Part shown: in pieces, positions 13,760 through 14,683 of the stretch
Layout of the letters: each line of letters starts with the position of its first letter
Numbering within the stretch: position 1 is the first letter of the stretch
From: Dehalococcoidales bacterium
Lineage (GTDB): Bacteria > Chloroflexota > Dehalococcoidia > Dehalococcoidales > RBG-16-60-22
Assembly (NCBI GenBank): GCA_030628245.1
Contig: DAOVRI010000017.1
Location: 1-14,683 of the forward strand
Direction of reading: 5' to 3'
Length of the DNA: 14,683 nt
Translations under genes and position numbers: made by a program
Notes under the pieces: generated by a model
What the model was told of the DNA's origin: nothing
The model's database searches: none
The model's input: the letters and a program-made list of their open reading frames with translations, nothing else

Positions 13760-14683
13760 CTAGTATCTCACATAGTTGGGCACGACATTCTTGTATTTCT
13801 TCACGAGCTGCGCCCAGTTCTTCGGCAGCTCCACCTTTTTGGTAATCGGCGGGGGGCCTCCCTGAATAAAGCCCATCCACGAGCCAAAACCGCCGAAGAC
13901 AAAGACACGAGCGGGGTCGGGGTCACGAGGGTTGGGATGGAATATCTTGGGTCCGAATTCCGGGCCGGTGACATTGCCGCGGTCAAAGGGCTTGTCGGCT
14001 TTTAGTCCGAGCCTGGAAAAATAGTCGTCGGGGACAACAGTGTTCTCGACGATATAGTCCTTAACCGCTTTCTTGCTCCATCCGCCATTCGCCAGAGACC
14101 CGGCGTTGGTAGGGGTAAGAAGCACGGCAAAAGAGCCCATTCGGGCGGGGACGATACTGCCAACAATGGTCGCCAGTATGCCTTTATCATCAGTGCCGAA
14201 GGGCATCATCTGCTGGAAGGACTGGGGGAACATGAGAGTGATAGCGCTGTCTTCCTTCTTGAAACCACAGTCGACGTGGAATGGCTCCCAGGGGCTGTTT
14301 TCCTCGTTCTCGGCGGCGACCCAGGAATACTTACCGGGATTGCCGAGTACCCCCATGTCTTCGATTTGCCGGCGCACGCCTCGCCCGTTCTTGGTAATCA
14401 AGCCCAGGGCACGGCCGATAGTGGCATTGGCGATATTCCCCGGGCTGGTGGCGCCGTAGCTGGAATTGACATTCAGGTCTTTGGCGACAGGCCCGTTGAT
14501 GAGCCAGAAGGGCGAAAACGAGCCGGTGCTGGCGGCCATCATACCGCATACGGGATTGGAGGCCAGTGCCTGTACCCCGGCGATGAGAACCGGCATATAG
14601 GTGGGCAGGCAGCCGGCCATGACCGCATTGACGGCGATTCTCTCCACCGTAGCCTTGCCCAGACGGGGCTCCAGCTTCTCCAC
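13760..14683 (-). CDS. Conserved protein of unknown function (5' end beyond window)
   Basis: At least 307 residues, open to the right edge of the window; the GTG at the edge is probably an internal Val, so the real start lies outside. Visible landmarks are AVNAVMAGCLPTYMPVLIAG (18-37, with C25), INGPVAKDLNVNSSYG (62-77), PGNIANATIGRALGLI (81-96), and ENEENSPWEPFHVDCGF (125-141, with C139). I recall similar proteins from metagenomic anaerobes and Chloroflexi, sometimes encoded next to UGSC-type (seleno)proteins, but I cannot name a reaction. No signal peptide or ATP motif can be seen in the part present. It converges on the SDR and has its own transcript. Confidence 0.75.
   Translation of the reverse strand: MEKLEPRLGKATVERIAVNAVMAGCLPTYMPVLIAGVQALASNPVCGMMAASTGSFSPFWLINGPVAKDLNVNSSYGATSPGNIANATIGRALGLITKNGRGVRRQIEDMGVLGNPGKYSWVAAENEENSPWEPFHVDCGFKKEDSAITLMFPQSFQQMMPFGTDDKGILATIVGSIVPARMGSFAVLLTPTNAGSLANGGWSKKAVKDYIVENTVVPDDYFSRLGLKADKPFDRGNVTGPEFGPKIFHPNPRDPDPARVFVFGGFGSWMGFIQGGPPPITKKVELPKNWAQLVKKYKNVVPNYVRY

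Overview
The window looks like a chromosomal segment of an uncultured anaerobic bacterium. My best guess is a Dehalococcoidia-like Chloroflexota, with a syntrophic or sulfate-reducing lineage as the alternative. The guess rests on gene style only: Liv-type ABC transporters, an unaccompanied EtfB beside a FAD-linked oxidase, an aconitase-X remnant, a flavodoxin-ferredoxin fusion, and a recombinase C-terminus of a type I associate with that group. No marker gene here settles the taxonomy.

Region 1 (1-1476): the 3'-incomplete end of a minus-strand zincin-type metallopeptidase at the left edge, one doubtful 91-codon ORF, then about 750 bases with no convincing gene. The last part of that stretch holds an exact TTGACA-N17-TATAAT promoter pointing at the transporter genes.

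Region 2 (1477-6480): a branched-chain amino-acid type (HAAT) ABC importer. livG, livF, livH and livM are tightly packed on the plus strand. The binding protein livK and a small unknown gene lie on the minus strand, convergent with them, so the importer is split into two opposed transcription units.

Region 3 (6503-6900): an AT-rich stretch with the C-terminal part of a large serine recombinase. Its stop codon falls inside the 3' end of a tRNA-Val(CAC) gene on the other strand. I read this as the scar of an element that integrated at the tRNA.

Region 4 (6900-13712): a mostly plus-strand metabolic cluster: etfB, a GlcD/VAO-type FAD oxidase, a REP-like repeat cluster, a broken aconitase-X/cupin chimera, an M24-fold protein that has lost most metal ligands, a flavodoxin-2x[4Fe-4S] protein, an intact cupin, a G/C-rich repeat, and an SDR followed by a strong terminator. 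The content suggests oxidation of an organic (hydroxy)acid or alcohol, with electrons passing through ETF and Fe-S/flavin carriers. The substrate cannot be read from the sequence.

Region 5 (13716-14683): another short palindromic repeat, then a convergent minus-strand conserved gene of unknown function that runs off the right edge.
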